Origin: Neurospora crassa OR74A | Taxonomy: Eukaryota; Ascomycota; Sordariomycetes; Sordariales; Sordariaceae | Direction of reading: 5' to 3' | Length of the DNA: 64,000 nucleotides | Assembly: GCF_000182925.2 (NCBI RefSeq) | Contig: NC_026503.1 | Coordinates: 2,294,001-2,358,000 of the forward strand | Part shown: in pieces, positions 1 to 16,533 of the stretch | Numbering within the stretch: position 1 is the first letter of the stretch | How the letters are laid out: each line of letters begins with the position of its first letter | The notes under the pieces: model-generated | Told to the model about the DNA's origin: nothing | Seen by the model: only the letters and a program-made list of their open reading frames with translations | Database searches by the model: none | Program-made: the position numbers and the translations under genes

Positions 1-2290
1 AGTATTATATAAATAATATATATTAGCCGCCGGATATTTTAATTAATTGTAGAGGTATTATCGCAAGCGATATTTCTAGTTAAAGGCGTAGTAGTTTAGA
101 AGGCTATAATCTAAACCGCTAATATAATTGGTTTGATATTAGTAGCGATAGTTATTATAAATGCGATAATTACCTGTAGTTGTAGTTGCGGTTGTAGTTG
201 CGGTGCCCGGGGTTGTAGTAGTAGGGCGCGCGGTAGTGTTTAAAGTCGCGCCGGTTCGCGTATTGCGTTACCGGCTTTAAATACTCCCAAATCTAACCGA
301 TAGTCCGATATATCAATAGCTGACGATGATGACGCCGCTACTATCTCTATAATTGTTGAAGACGAAGAAACTATCGCCGATAATATTAATATTAGTTAGC
401 TTTTTAAAACCTAGAAGGTAATAAAATACTGAGAGTGGGTAATATAACTGAATGTATACGTTAGATTATATTATAGAGTAGTATATTATTGATATAGATT
501 AGTGGCTCTATTGATAGTATTGGTTGGGGAGTTTAAGTATAAATAAGTTACTATAATAGTAATTATAATAATAGAAGGAGAAGAGTAATGTCCCGTTCTA
601 TTACTATAGGGCCTATAGAAGTCCCTTAATTAGATTAGGGTTTCGGTATAAAGTACCCCAATCCCTACTCGCTACTATTATACTACTTTCAATTTAAGCG
701 CTTGCTACTGTATTAATGCGCTTAGTATTCTACTAAGTAAGAGTTACTATATTTGGATAGTAAATACTAATAATTTCTATACGCGTTAATAGGGTATAGA
801 AGAATATCGTTATAAAGTAGAATTATATTAACCTTAAGAAAGATTGCTTAATATACGAAAGCCTAATTTAAGTCGTCCGCTTAACCCTACTCAATAATTT
901 CCCAAACGAACCCATTATAACCGAGAAATTTAAGGCTCTATCCAAAGTCGCGCCGTTGCTATTTACTATATTGGTCCCGTGTAATAAATTGATTAAATAA
1001 GAGGCCGAGGATAAGAATAACCCGGCCGTAGCCTTATATATAGTGTCCAACGATAAACACCTATTATCCAAGGCCGTAGTGCGCGTAAAGGTTAATGTGT
1101 ATTAGAGTATAGGATTCCCTGTACGCGAGAAGTAAATACGCCCGGTGTTTATTGAAGCCTTATACTAAGTATACTAATAAAACTACAAAAGGAATATCTT
1201 TATTACTACTAACCGGCATATAAAGTAGTAGAAGAAGGTATTATTTAATAATTAGTACGTTGCAATATCCTTATTTGAATATACCTAGTAGTACTAATAT
1301 TATTAATTATTATATAATAAGAAGCCGCTTGGCTCTCGCCACCTAATCTTTCAGCGGGGCCAGTATGTAACGTACTATACTAATGAAACCTAGCTTGGTC
1401 GCTTAGACTATATATTTACGTATAAAACTTCCTATAGTTAGTCTTTTTTCTAATATTATTCTATTGCGCGCTATATATCTATATATTTCTATTAATACTA
1501 TGTAATACTACAAACAGGCTTGGGTATAACCTCTATTGTTACTATCTTCTTAGTTATTATACTTTTAATTATTACCTAAAGTAAGGAATAATTAACCGAT
1601 TTATTGATTATAAAAGCCGCCGCGGTATATAATGCTACCGGAGTACGCGAATATATTAGTATCGTAATATTACCTAAAGATTGTATTTAAACGATTATCG
1701 GCCTCTCTATTTTATATTGTAATAAGTACTACTTCGTATCTTACTATTTATACGGTATTGGACCGGATAAGCGACGTTTAATAATAACTAAAAACGAATA
1801 CGAGTTCGAGATTACTAATGATATAGAATTCTTATATATTAATTAGAATATTTACTTCGCTTAATAGCAAAAAGGTTAGGTATAGCGGGTTGGTGGGAGA
1901 TGAGTGGATTTAAGTTTAGTTTATTACAGTACAGGCGGGTATAGTATTTATACAAAAAGGGGGGTGGGGATTAGAGCGCAAATTGTATTGTAATCCGTAC
2001 GCACCCAAATGCCCGTTGTAAGCCTGGATCTAGTACTGGGGAGTACTTAATTTAAGCTGCTATAAACTACTCAAATACCTTAAACTGTTTAATTTAATAA
2101 GCCGCTCAGTATACTACAAGCTGTTGGTCCACGGCTCATTATATATCTAGCCGCTCAATATATAGTACAGCTTAGACCCTGTAAGCCGCTTAACTTTCTG
2201 TCCCGTTCAGTACCCATCAACCGGCTTGTTATTTAATCCGTTGCTTCTGGTGCGCCGGGACGTATGCGCGCAACACAGTTAGACGTTGTA
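1..2290. repeat. AT-rich RIP-mutated repeat island (fossil)
   Basis: The stretch is rich in TpA and almost devoid of CpA while CpG and short GC blocks survive. In bases 61-120 I count 9 TpA, 1 CpA and 4 CpG. This is the expected mark of repeat-induced point mutation, which in Neurospora and relatives changes CpA to TpA in duplicated DNA. All frames are heavily interrupted, so it is an inactivated repeat. I could not recognise the family: no terminal repeats, transposase or polymerase motif could be named. The signature fades between about 1900 and 2300, where normal CpA returns. Such islands are usually methylated heterochromatin in Neurospora; that status here is inference. Confidence 0.8.
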
Positions 2291-2673
2291 TTCAAATGAG
2301 CGATAATAATCTGGTGTATCAACAGCTCATTACCCCCCCCTTCCACCCGCTATGATTCTCTTGAGGAATCTACAGATTGATAATTGATTGGAGTTATTCT
2401 GCGTCAAAACATCTACAATACCCCACACCGTCCGTCCATGCATGTGCTTCTCTTCTGTTCTAGTCCCCTTCTCTGTCTCCAGCACTTCCACCTTCCCAAT
2501 GTTTACAAGTGAAGGCTCCTCTTCCCAAGAGCCCAAGACCAAAATGCGCCTGGAATGTATGCATTCACAATAACCACCCAACCCATTCCATTTTGTACCC
2601 CCACGGGAACCGCCCCACCTCTTCATAGCTGTCCTTTCCAGCGCCCTAGGTAACATCTACCTCTGATCAACAT
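2291..2673. other. Intergenic, 3' flank of the Zn2Cys6 gene
   Basis: This is ordinary-composition sequence between the RIP island and the stop codon of the minus-strand transcription factor gene. It has a short C run at about 2333-2341 and otherwise nothing I can name. It should hold the 3' UTR of the transcription factor. Confidence 0.5.
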
Positions 2674-5231
2674 TTATCTAACAGTCAGATACTCCGTCTG
2701 AACATCCCACTCCCCCTCCAACCCCCTCAGCTTTCTGAGTAAAACCACCTTATTGCTACTCCTCCTCCTCGAGCCCGTCCCTTCTTCTTTTCCGTCGTCA
2801 CAGTCCGACATCAGTGCTGCTGTGTGTACCCGGAAGTGTTCCGGGACATCGTAAGGGGCGTCGGGACTGCGCATACGTCGGGCTTGCGCTGGCACTGCTG
2901 GCGGTGGATGGCTGGGACCGAAGGATATACCGGATGATTGTTTCCGTGAACATGATTGTGATTGTGGTTGTGGTGGAGAATATGAGTGATGGGCGGTTGC
3001 TGCGAGGCTACTGTTCCAGTTCAGATGTTGTTGGTGTTGGTTTTGAACCAGCGGGGCGGTCCACGCGGGGGATGTTGTTAATGTTGCTGTGGTTGTTCTT
3101 GCGGCAGTCACTGCTGCCACTTCGGCTGATAATGTCATCGGGACCGTTACAGGCGTGTTGTTCATATCCACGCCCATGTATATCGTATCGCTCAACTCAG
3201 CAGTGGCATCCATATCGTACGATGACGCAGCCGAGTAGGAACAATCGCTGTGTGAGTGCACCGAGTGCTGATCTTCGGCGAGCAGAAGAGATGGGTCGAC
3301 GGGCAGATCATGCTGGCTCATGCTGAGCTTCGACTGGGCGAAATCGATCGTTCCTTCGCCTACCAGTCCAGATCCTGATCCCAAAGAAGAAACTATGGTT
3401 GCGGTACCATCGGCGTCGCTATAACCAAATGGTGTGTTTTGGAGCTCGCCGGACCACATCTCGCCTGGGGCAAGAGGGTACGAGAACGGCGTGCTCGTTG
3501 CGCCAGGTGGAGATGCTGAGTGCGATGGGGTATATTCAGAGTACAGATGCCTCTCCTCGAGCTTGATGGTGTATTCAGCTATCGAAGCCATGATGTCGGC
3601 GCGCCAAACATTCTCGCGGCGGGCGGGGTTGCGACGAAGAAGGTCGAGGGCAGCGCGGCGGACTTCGGGATGGCGGCATTTGATGGCGACGAAGAACAAG
3701 GGGGCTATGACGTGAGTTTCGAAACTGAACATGGCCGAGAAGCGTCGAGCATCTCTAAGTGATGCCGCTGTGCCTGTTACTGTCGCGGCTTTGCTTGTCT
3801 GACTTCCGCGCGTTGTGGGGTTGGAGAGTGTTTCCATGAAAGCGGCTGCGCGGGGAATGATGGCGGAAAAGAAGGAGATGTGGTCATCAAAGGCGGTTTC
3901 CTTGGTGCTTAACGCTGTTGATATCCAAATGTGAATGGTCTTAGTATGTATTTCGATCAAGTCAACACACCCCGATGGGAGAAGCTTCTGGTTTTTTGAC
4001 AGGAAGAGTGCGAATGCGACGTTAAACCTAGACAGCTTCCTCATCAAAAGATCCTGATCCCCTTCCAGTGCCCGCAGTTCTTCTGGTGATACTTTTTGAT
4101 ACTTTGCCGGCTTCGACCTTTTTGTGAACCTGAGACACTCTTCCATAAAGTCGTGTAGCGCGTACCGAACTTGGTCAATTGTTTCAAAGGTCATTGGAAC
4201 GTCGGTCAACGTCTTCAACGGTACTGGTATAGCAGTAGGATCTCCACCAATCATCAACATCGTCAGACTGATTCGAGTGTACATGGGAACGATGTGATTC
4301 CGTATGATCTCAAATTCGGGGTTCGCCCGCAGCGACGGCTTTCGTTCGAGCTGACTTAACAGCTGGTGCCCTTGTTGTAGGTGGATAAGTGATTCGACAT
4401 CCTTAACTTGCATAAACTCAAGAAAGACGAAGAGGATACAGGTGAGAAGTGGTACAAGGGGCCTTGAGTCGACGTCTGGCATCCGGTCCAAAAGACAAGA
4501 AATGGCTTTGTTGTATTGGAATAGCGCAAAAGACTGCTTGTCGGCAATGTCGACGTAGGGCGCCACGGCGCCGCGTACCATTGCTTCGTGCAGGCTGCTA
4601 ACAGCCAACACGGCGTGCTTCACTGCTGGTTCGGATTCACAGATCTGAAGCACAAGCACACGCCAAAAAGCACCGTCAAAGTCACCGGAAAGGCAAGGTG
4701 CCGTGACATCCTGGAAGAAGTGAAAGGAACGTCTCTCGTCCTCGGATGCCCACTGGTAAAAGACAGATAGCGAGCCGCGAGGGTTGTTGGCAACGGTCTG
4801 GGACATGCCGCCGGATCTTCGGGGTCTCCTGCTAATCAAGGTTTTTGCGTCAAGGTATCCATCGCATCTTCGACCAGTCTTTGTGCAACGGACACAAAAC
4901 GGTTTTGCCTCATCGCACTTGACTTTGCGGATTCTATATGCGAGTGTCAGGTACAATTTCAAGTTGATCGAGGGCGTCAAGTAGAGATTCGGGTGTTGAT
5001 GTACTCATAAACCCTTGTCTTTTGTGAGACCAGGCGGCTGGGATGGCGAACTCGGACTTACTTGCAGGTTAGACAGCCGGTTCTTACTTTCTTCGACCCT
5101 TTCCTTCCTGACTGAGCAGGCCGAGGTGTAGAAGAAAATGTATCTGAGGGGTCTGGACGGGGACCCATGATCGCCATGGCCTCCCTGGTACCCTTAGCTC
5201 GGTGATGACTCGTCCCTATTTGCTGTTGCAT
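2674..5231 (-). CDS. Zn(II)2Cys6 fungal transcription factor, about 809 aa
   Basis: Two exons: 5231-5062 and 4933-2674, with a 128-nt intron (4934-5061, gtaagt...tatag). Only splicing restores the binuclear zinc cluster: Cys 53, 56, 63, 70, 73 and 80 in the spacing C-x2-C-x6-C-x6-C-x2-C-x6-C, read CLTCKIRKVKC then CVRCTKTGRRC. The intron sits directly after the second cysteine. The start chosen is the first ATG (5231) after an in-frame stop; a second in-frame ATG at 5177 would shorten it by 18 residues. A basic stretch (GRKGSKK) precedes the cluster. The middle, beginning near the motif FFQDVTAPCLSG, resembles the Fungal_trans_2 regulatory region, and the C-terminus is long, Ser/Thr/Gln-rich and low complexity. 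It is a nuclear DNA-binding regulator by family; its targets are unknown. It is the gene nearest the RIP island and no pathway genes sit beside it. Confidence 0.88.
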
Positions 5232-8200
5232 CTTGTCTGTGGAAAGTTGATAGTAAGTCTAGTTCGGACTCAGAGATCGTTCATGGAAATCCGAGCAGTA
5301 CTGACTCGGATTCGCGAACTGGACTAAGAGAAGAGAAGCAGACAGAATAAAGTCTGCTTTCACTATGGACCTTGGAAAGAGAGCGAGCCGAGATGTAAGG
5401 TGTGGGACATGGATGGGTGAGATTTTAAGTTGACCGAGAGTAAGCTTCGTGGATCAAGGGTAGAGGGCCGAGTTAGTTGTACCCTCACATATAAATGAAA
5501 AAAGTATCTGAGGCGGTTGTAGCTGGCTAGGCGAGAAAGGATACAATAAGGCCTGGGCTTGGGGCAGTACCCATCAGAACTTTAACCTCTACACCCCGCC
5601 TAAGATGCGGCCCCAACCATAGCCATGAGGGAGGTTTAAAATGGGAATGGGATGGGAAAGGGTATAGTGCTGCCGGTAGCGTAGGTGCACGCCGCCTCAC
5701 TGTCGACGGAACCGGGCATGTACCTTTTTGGCCCGTTCCTTGGTGGGATGGTATGATTATGTGCTGGTCCCCTTGTCACCACAAGGCGCCAATCACATCA
5801 GCGAAGGGTAGCAGTAGTATTGAGACAGGACGAAGTACATGGCTTGCTAAGCACATATGTTCTTCGAAGGTGTGGAGGAAGAGAAACCGCAGTGAGAGTG
5901 GAAGGACCTCCTTGTTCTGCCATTTTTTAGGCATGCTCAACTCAAATCAATGCCTTTCTCGTCTGTGCCCGTCTTGTCATACCACGAACAGGGACCATAC
6001 AACCCACACGGCTGTGTATGCTAGCTCTCAGACTTGTGACGACAGGTTCGGGCAGACGAAAAGGGAGTGGACGCGGTACAATAACCAATGGCCGTCTGGA
6101 TGGATGCAGGACGGTGTGGTCCCATCAGGACTGGAAAGCCACCTGGATATGAATTCTTACGCCTCCTTGACCTACGTAACAATAAAACATGGACAACTGA
6201 AGTTGTGCTTAAAAGAGAAGATAGGCAGAAGGATTTGCTGACAATCCAGAAGCCGCCAAGCCGGGGCAAGGAAACCTTCAGGAAAGCTGCCCGATGTCAT
6301 GTTACACCGGCAAACAGCATCGAGGACCGACCCGCAATCATTTGAATCCCGTTGACGTGGAGCATGGTCCTGGTCCTCCATGCTCCCCAGCTTTCGCAGC
6401 TTCCTCGGCTTGCCGCATAGCCAGCCGTCACTAAGCTCACCTCAACGTTGCTCTAAGCCCATCACTACCACTGCGTCGTATGTAATTGCGCAAAAGAGGG
6501 ACGGCAGTGAACATGATTGATGCTGGGAAACTGTTGGCCATCGAAATCAGGCACCCGTTTAACGTCCCGTAGACTGGATACAGTCGCCGTTGACGTGAGG
6601 CATGACGAGGACACAATGGGGCAGTGAGCGGGAAACGGTGCCAGTTCCACACCCGGCGTTAGGGAGAGAGGCTCGATCCCTGAAGTCATTAATAATACAG
6701 AATCAGGGTGAATCTGCACCATTCGTTCGTTCGTCGCTTTTATCGGGTCTGATGCTTGTTGTTCACTTGTTGTTGAGGTTACATCTGCTTGTCACTCTCA
6801 CAGCCCTGTTGAGGGGTTGACCATCAACCCATGAGATCAAAGCAAGGGTTGCTGACTGCCGGGGGCTCGGGCCAAATATGGGTGTTAAGCGCTTATGCTG
6901 CGATCTCTAACAACAGAGTTAGCACAAATGCTGTTTGTCTCTAGGCTTCACTAACACTCATCATTAACAGCTAAGCGCACCACACAAGAGCTGTCTCTAT
7001 CTCTAGGGCTATGTGGGGAAACAGCAACTCACTCACCTCCCTCAACACAACTTGCCAGTGCCACTTTCAGTTTCTGAACGTGGACACCAGCGGTCTTCAG
7101 ATCCAAGGAGATAACTGAAAGTAGGTTATTTCTATGTTTCGTTAGCAGGGTTTATAACACCGAAACATTAGCGAAGCAAGGTGGTTCTACCATCTTTAGC
7201 GTAAGAGTCATTCCTGTTTCCCGGTCCGCGCATCCACGATAGCATCTCTCCCATATTGGTACATCACACTATTGGTTGACCCCCCACCTCTTCCTTATTG
7301 AATCTGCGCATGATCTTTCGAAAGGTGAGATTCTTAGCTTTGTCACTATTCTCCCCATGCATTAACCACGTACACAGGCCATGAGTACCCTGTTGGCCCG
7401 GCCACATCAAGCGCCAGTCAACATCTACCAACCTTCAACACAAGCTGCCGTGAACGTTAAGTATCAAGCTACTAACGACTGTAAACAGAGCAAACAGGAT
7501 GACAGTTCCATGCTCGCCTTGATAGATTTTACGGTTAACAGATCCTCGCAAACTGACGTGAGAGAAATTATACCACCAGGCATGACAGAGTTGTGATGAC
7601 CCGGCTGTTATCCAATCTGTCTCTTGGATATTGGTCCAGTATCTGTCCCGCCCGACTTCCAGCACCGTCGTACTTCAAACTTGTCGACAGATGAGACCAT
7701 GCAACCTTAATGCACGGTTCTGCTTAAACTACGCGGCAGGCTGCGTAACGCGCCCTTTGTCCAACGTGGTGCAGGCACTGGGTTATACGGCTTTCCATCT
7801 GATTGAAGTACGCTTATCATGGTTACATACGTGAGTCCCTTAGAAGCAAGCCGTCCCACTGGGCAGCACTACCACAACTCGCCTTCTTTCTCATAAGTTT
7901 TGCTTTGATTCTGCGTCTGAACCCGGCTGAGTGGTCACAGTGACGGCAGCAGTGTCACGTCAAAGCCCCCCTCCGGTGAATCGGCACTGTTAGCCACACC
8001 GCCCCTCCGTATTTCGTGTTCCGTCTTCCGAGCCACTCCGTCTACGAGTTCCATCCTCGTCCACCAGTGTCTTCATTGTCTCCGTTCAGCAACCGCAGCA
8101 GTTTAAGGTTCCTCTATATGGAACATGAAGTGAAGATATCTCTCAGTTTGGTCTAGAGACACCACATTGTCTAGTTACTGACAGTCTGACTCAAAGGCCA

Positions 8201-9514
8201 TGCCATCAAGCACCATTTCCTACAAAGGTTGGATAACGCTGAATGATCTGGAAAACATTCTCGAAGATGAGACACAGGCGGCCATCTAATTCTCTAATTT
8301 TTCCTCGAAACATACAAGGCTTGCCTGGAAGCAAGATATCTGTCGAATTTCATCGCGAAAGAAATTGAACGACTCACTAGGCCCGAAACGGCCTCAGCTT
8401 TACGCATAATTCAAGTCCGATTTGGGGGCATAACTCTGTTTTGACGGTGGGTAGATGCCCCGTGAAGTGTTTTGAGGCTGAAAGCGATTGCCTTGTGCCA
8501 ACACAACTCTCTCCCCCTCCTTTGACGGTCCATCATCGCTATGCGGGACGGCAGCTTCGAACCACTAGCAAGCTCCAGCAAAGCAAAATCAGATGGGAAC
8601 AGCCTTCCTTTATGGCAACATGAATGTGAACTACACCCCCAATGACAACACAAAAACTACTCGTACAGTTACGTGCCGCGACCATCATTCCTCCCCAAGC
8701 TCTTCATTCTGAGCAGGTTCAGCCTTCACACGACATTCGTCTCGCCCTGCCCCACACCGCCAAACCTGGTCAGGAGCGATACTATTCTGCTGACGGAATG
8801 GCGGGCTCTTTGGCTGATTGGCAAAATTGATAGCGTAGCTTTGAATTTACTGTACATATAGTATGTTTTCGGCACCACGCGGGAGTAGAAAGACTGGTCC
8901 TGTCCCAGTCCCACTTGTGTTGAAGTGCGAGCACCTCGGACTTTTTTTCTTTCCACTCACCCACCGTGCAACCACTCACGTTTTCCCCATCTCTATACAA
9001 CCCTTTCACCATTTCCCACAACCTGCTAGGCTCCTGAACACACATACGCGCGTCTGATATCCACAAAGGGAGCAAGATAATTTTAGTCCGACCAGAATAG
9101 ACGCCATAGGGCTGCCGTTGCCGAACTGGGTGAACATCCTACATACTAAAAACGCCCACATACTACTTACTTGATGTCGTGATAGGGCAAAGTACATCAA
9201 TACACCCACTCATTCTCACGAAAACGTGCTCTTTTGCATATACCTCTTGAATTTAAGCGCGCGTCTAGGGGAGAGATGATTTGGCAACGGGAGATGACGA
9301 GAAACTTTGAAGTGATGCCGGACGCGGTCCTTAAAGAAAGCTTCCATCTCTTCTCCCAAAGAAATTCAAGGTAGAATGAGACCACCAGCATTTGATACTT
9401 TCCATTTGAAAGCCAGTCTCGATGGCTCAAGGCAGCCAGGTGAAATCGGTAGTGTCCCTTTCTATTCCCTAACCCATTGAGAACATTAAGACGTCTACAT
9501 AACAATCAGAGAAA

Positions 9515-9529
9515 GAGAGAGAGAGAGAG
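9515..9529. repeat. GA dinucleotide microsatellite
   Basis: A short pure GA run flanked by further purines, in the gene-empty region. No function is implied. Confidence 0.8.
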
Positions 9530-11145
9530 GCAGGACACTTGTGTGGCGTTAACTCAGCTGAATGTCTGACAACCTACCTAGAACTGTTCTTACTGACATG
9601 CACATGAAGAGCAGACCAAGGTCGTCTCTGGATATATTAGGCAGAGCATTTGGAGAAAACAGAGCCGTGTCACAGGCATGCGCTCATACATCATACGTAC
9701 CATCCCTTTCCCCGTCTCCTGTACTTGAGTAAATCCAATCAACAAACATGTCAATCTTCAACAGCGAGCTCGAATTGGTGTCCATCACCACTTTACCACT
9801 ACACCCTTTCATTCTACTCATACTATACCTTACCCTACCTCTACGGTGCCTAGCTTCTACTTCTACCCCTGGAGCAAGGCATAGCTTACATTACTAGCCC
9901 AAGTATAGTCACACGTGCGAACATTCGACGTCCATGCTGGCACGGAAGGCGTAATCCCATCTTGCCACTCGTACGATTCAGTCCTCGTCGCCCTAGTGTC
10001 TCATCCAAGCGAGCCAAATTGGCATCAGATCCCCATACGCCACAGACCGGACGTAGTTACATCCGATCAGTCAGTAGAAATCATTCAGCCCCTCTGCCTT
10101 TTTAAAACTGTGATATCAGACAAGAACGGCGCTCATGGGGCCATTGAAGTCCATCGAATGGCTACAAAACAGCAGCAGAGCAGGCAGCAGAATTTGACTT
10201 CATGTTTGCTAAAAGGCGAGAGAGGATTGGTACCTTACTTGGTTTCGAAGGGGCGGAGATAAGGGGATGGAAATTCAAATGTACCAGAACCTACTAATAT
10301 TGAAATGTGATGTAGTGACGAGGTGAACGAGGCTCGAGGCAGGAGGGATGGGGCAAGGCGAGCCGATGTACAGAGCCAAGGTTCTGTAGATAATAGGAAC
10401 GTCAAACGTTCGGTTGAGTCCACGCCTCTACTATCAGTGAACTCAACATGTTTGGCTGTTCGTCCTGGACGTGACACCGAGGGAATGGGCTTCACATACA
10501 TATCCATCAACAAATCCAGAGCGCGTTGCGCTTCCTTACCTAACTTTGCAGTAGATACGTCTCTAAAGCCTTCGTTATTTAGCTAAAGTCAGTTGGTGTT
10601 GAATGTTGTCACGTCTTCCATATCGACGCTGCCTCGGTGATATTCTGAGCTCAAATCCGTTGACAGAGGGACACAAGGGTGATCTTGTCCTGAGTTTGAC
10701 GAAGTCCTATCTTTAGCAAGAGTATTAGAACTCAATCAGGCTCCCGGGTACCTCGTGACTGGGGTGGGTAGGGGCAAGTTGGGTTGGAAGGCAGAGGGCC
10801 GGGTGTAGTTGACTGAATATAGGTAGTCCTCATGTCTAACGAGCTGTGCCCGGAAAACTGCCAAGCCTTGCTCACACTGACTCCACGAGAGTGAACGTCG
10901 TTGAAGTCGAGGCTGGTTTGATTGTTAGTCTGTTGCCTGAAAGGAAATGCCACACCCTCCGAGCTCCAGCCCCATTCTGGCTCAATGCGTGTTGTACAGT
11001 AGGTAGTAACGGTATATCGGATCCGGATCGTGGAGGCATTGGACTATGGGACCTTGAGGTCCCTTTGGACTCTGAATGGCCAGGTGGGCGGCGCGCCGCA
11101 GCGTCTTTGGGGTCACCATGTACAGCGGGGTAGCTAACACCCATG

Positions 11146-11178
11146 GTACTACACTACTGTAGTGTATGTATGTAGTAC
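11146..11178. repeat. 33-nt nested palindrome
   Basis: Outer arms GTACTACA (11146-11153) and TGTAGTAC (11171-11178) are perfect inverted repeats. Inside them TACACTAC and GTAGTGTA (11150-11157 and 11159-11166) form a second perfect pair around a single T. It lies about 1.4 kb upstream of the cdc48 start. It could be a dimeric protein site or chance. Confidence 0.5.
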
Positions 11179-12534
11179 GTTACAAGGGTACCGAGCTCCC
11201 TGGCTTCTAGCCCCGCCTTCTTCCAGCCGGGCGCCGAGCAGTCCGGGGAGAGACTCCGGGACGTACTGGGTATCGGCGTGCCGGGGCGGAGCCGTATGGC
11301 CGGCGCGCGCCTCGTATAAGCACGGGCGGGGACGTGTCCTACAACCCCTGAGGACCCGGTTCTCGGTCGGGTCGAGGGTCGTCGTTTGCTCTTGTCACTC
11401 GCTTGCTCCACCCAAAGTGGCATGCGGGTTCCTGCGACGTCCGGACAAACGGACTCTCTCGAATCTCGATAAGACGACAGTTGCAGCCTGCCAACTTTCC
11501 GCGTGTTGTCCTGTTCCATTTCGTTTTCTGTGATACCTACCTAGCAGCATCGTTGGCCTGTGGCCTCTGTACAGGCCATCCGGTGGTGCATGCGACAACC
11601 ACTGACCGCCTTGTTGTCCGTACTGCGGGGGAGGGGCAAATAGGAAATCCCAGGGCAGCATGTCTCGCTTCCTTGGAGAGACCTGACAGCCTGGCCATCT
11701 GGACATCGGTGCTCGAGCGGTGCTGCAGCATCCGAACCTCGATTCACTGTAAATCTCGAACTGAAGAAATGGAACGAACCCCAAGTCAAACAAGATGAAG
11801 CTTTGATCTGTCAGCAGCTTTGTAGAACGCATTCGAAGGTTCCGGCCGCACCGTTGCTTTACCAGGTGTGTCGGGCGACCTGAAGATCCTCGGAGCGATG
11901 GCAGAAGGCGTGCCTGGAGCCCGGAACAGCCAGGGCATGGAAGCAGACAGAGTGGCAGAATGGAAGTGTACCTATGGGCGAAAAGCACGGACCTTTGTCG
12001 CCCCAGAAAAGGCTCCGCTCATACTTCGTCATCCAAATGGTCGCCTGGCGGGGCGGTTTGTCAGTCAGTGACACTGACAGTTGAATCAGATGCCCGCTGT
12101 TGCTGTTGCCGCTCCCCAGCTGCTGGCCACCAGCTGCTTGCCCCTGGTTGGCTGGCCTTGGAGGGAGCAAGCGGTCGGTGCCACTCGCCGGCGCAGCGGT
12201 GCTTGCTTGCTTGCTTGCTTTGGCTCGAACCGTCCTTTCCATGCCTGGCCGTGACAACCTGAACGTAAACGAAACCAACTCCAACACCAAAACGCAAAGG
12301 CACTTCGTCCCTCCGACTGGTCCTTTTTTTTGTTTCCATCCCAACACCATTCACCTTCACCTCGCCGTCCAACCTCCAAAGAATCCCTTTATCAGCGGGT
12401 CTTGAGGCTACGAATTCTGGTTTCTTTTTCTCCAAAACCACTTCTTCCCGCTACATCCTCTCCGTGGATTAGCATCACCGTCCGCGATACCCAAATACCA
12501 CATTTATTCTACTGATTCCAACACAAACGTCAAG

Positions 12535-15346
<2,812 letters not shown>

Positions 15347-16502
15347 ATGGGGGAGGGATTCAAGACTCACAGTATTAGAGCAGTCTTCCGCTAGCCTTGG
15401 GGCTCTACATGTATGTTAATATGCGCTCAAAGGATAGGAGTTGACGAGGTATTCCTTCAAAGTTGATTGACAATGTCTTTGCATAGTCTCTTTTGTTTGG
15501 CCCATCCAGGGTCGATTCAGAGCAATTGGGCACAAACGATGTGACTTATAAGATTCCACATAACAGCGGTACCCTCAGCGATTGTTTGGCATTCGGATTT
15601 GGTGACTGAGAGAAAATCATGCAGGCCATGACTTATGTTTTCGTCAACCTCGCTGGCTTTGTGTTTGACTTGGTTCCACCATGCAACTGCCTCCAAATTC
15701 GGTTATGAAGATAGGAACAGTGACCCTAAACTGATGTCAACGTGCGGCTCGTTTTTTACTCCCTTCTCAGGTTGCACCAAGTTTCTCAAATTCATTCTCA
15801 ACCGTCTTCCCAAGCCTACTTGTCATGTCTACAAAATCGACGGCTGACTAGTGGGCGAGCCACTTGTAGTGATCAGTGCTGGAGTTGTATCCCACATTGT
15901 GAAAGGTACATGTGCAGTTTTCTCCCGACCCGCGATGCTCGACGAGGGAGAATCTACTTTTGGCAACAGCAAGGCCGGGCAGTCTTCCTTCCATAATTGA
16001 TGGTAGATAATGTCGACTATTGAGCATGTACGTTGCCTGTGATCTATCCATTAATCTCTTCCGCCGTAGTTGCATCTGGCCGACGGACTGATGAAGAGGA
16101 GGCGTAAGGCTGAACATAACAAGCCCAACCAGATGGAGCATGAGAAATTGAAGCATTACCCCAAAAAGTGAAGGAGCAAGGAAGGAACAAGTCTTCCAGA
16201 GTCGGAAGGAGTGGTATCAAAAGCAGGATCGTCCCTTCTGCGGATAGTGAGCCCTTCGAAACTGCCAGGAGACTGACTACCAATGTGCCTCATCCAAGAT
16301 ACTTCGGGTCTAAGGACTGACGGAAAACTCTACTGAACCCCGTCCGCATTTCCTAATGCAGGTCTGGCAGAACTGAATAGGCTGAGGGATGAGAGGGCGC
16401 GGGACACTCGAACCGCCAGTGGAAGGATGATTTGTGCAGTTGAGTTTTGGGTTTGCATATAGAGCCGTTTAGGCGCGGCATCGACGGCAGGGAAAAAATG
16501 AT

Positions 16503-16527
<25 letters not shown>
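16503..16527. repeat. Poly-A tract (25 A)
   Basis: An uninterrupted run of 25 A. It is followed 243 bp downstream by a long T tract, so the two could pair as inverted repeats. Length may be unreliable in sequencing. Confidence 0.85.

Positions 16528-16533
<6 letters not shown>

Larger units (their letters stand above)
5232..12534. other. 7.3-kb gene-empty region between divergent genes
   Basis: No open frame here has both a good start and a recognisable protein or splice pattern. It lies between the divergent transcription factor and cdc48 genes, so it holds both promoters and leaders. Composition is normal, not RIP-like. Visible items are a GA microsatellite (9515-9529), an odd palindrome (11146-11178), a GC-rich stretch at about 11200-11400, and five copies of GCTT at 12201-12220. 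A 54-codon open frame (12241-12405) lies in the likely cdc48 leader. A T-rich and C-rich stretch at 12318-12450 looks like a fungal core promoter or leader. Non-coding transcripts are possible but unsupported. Confidence 0.5.
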
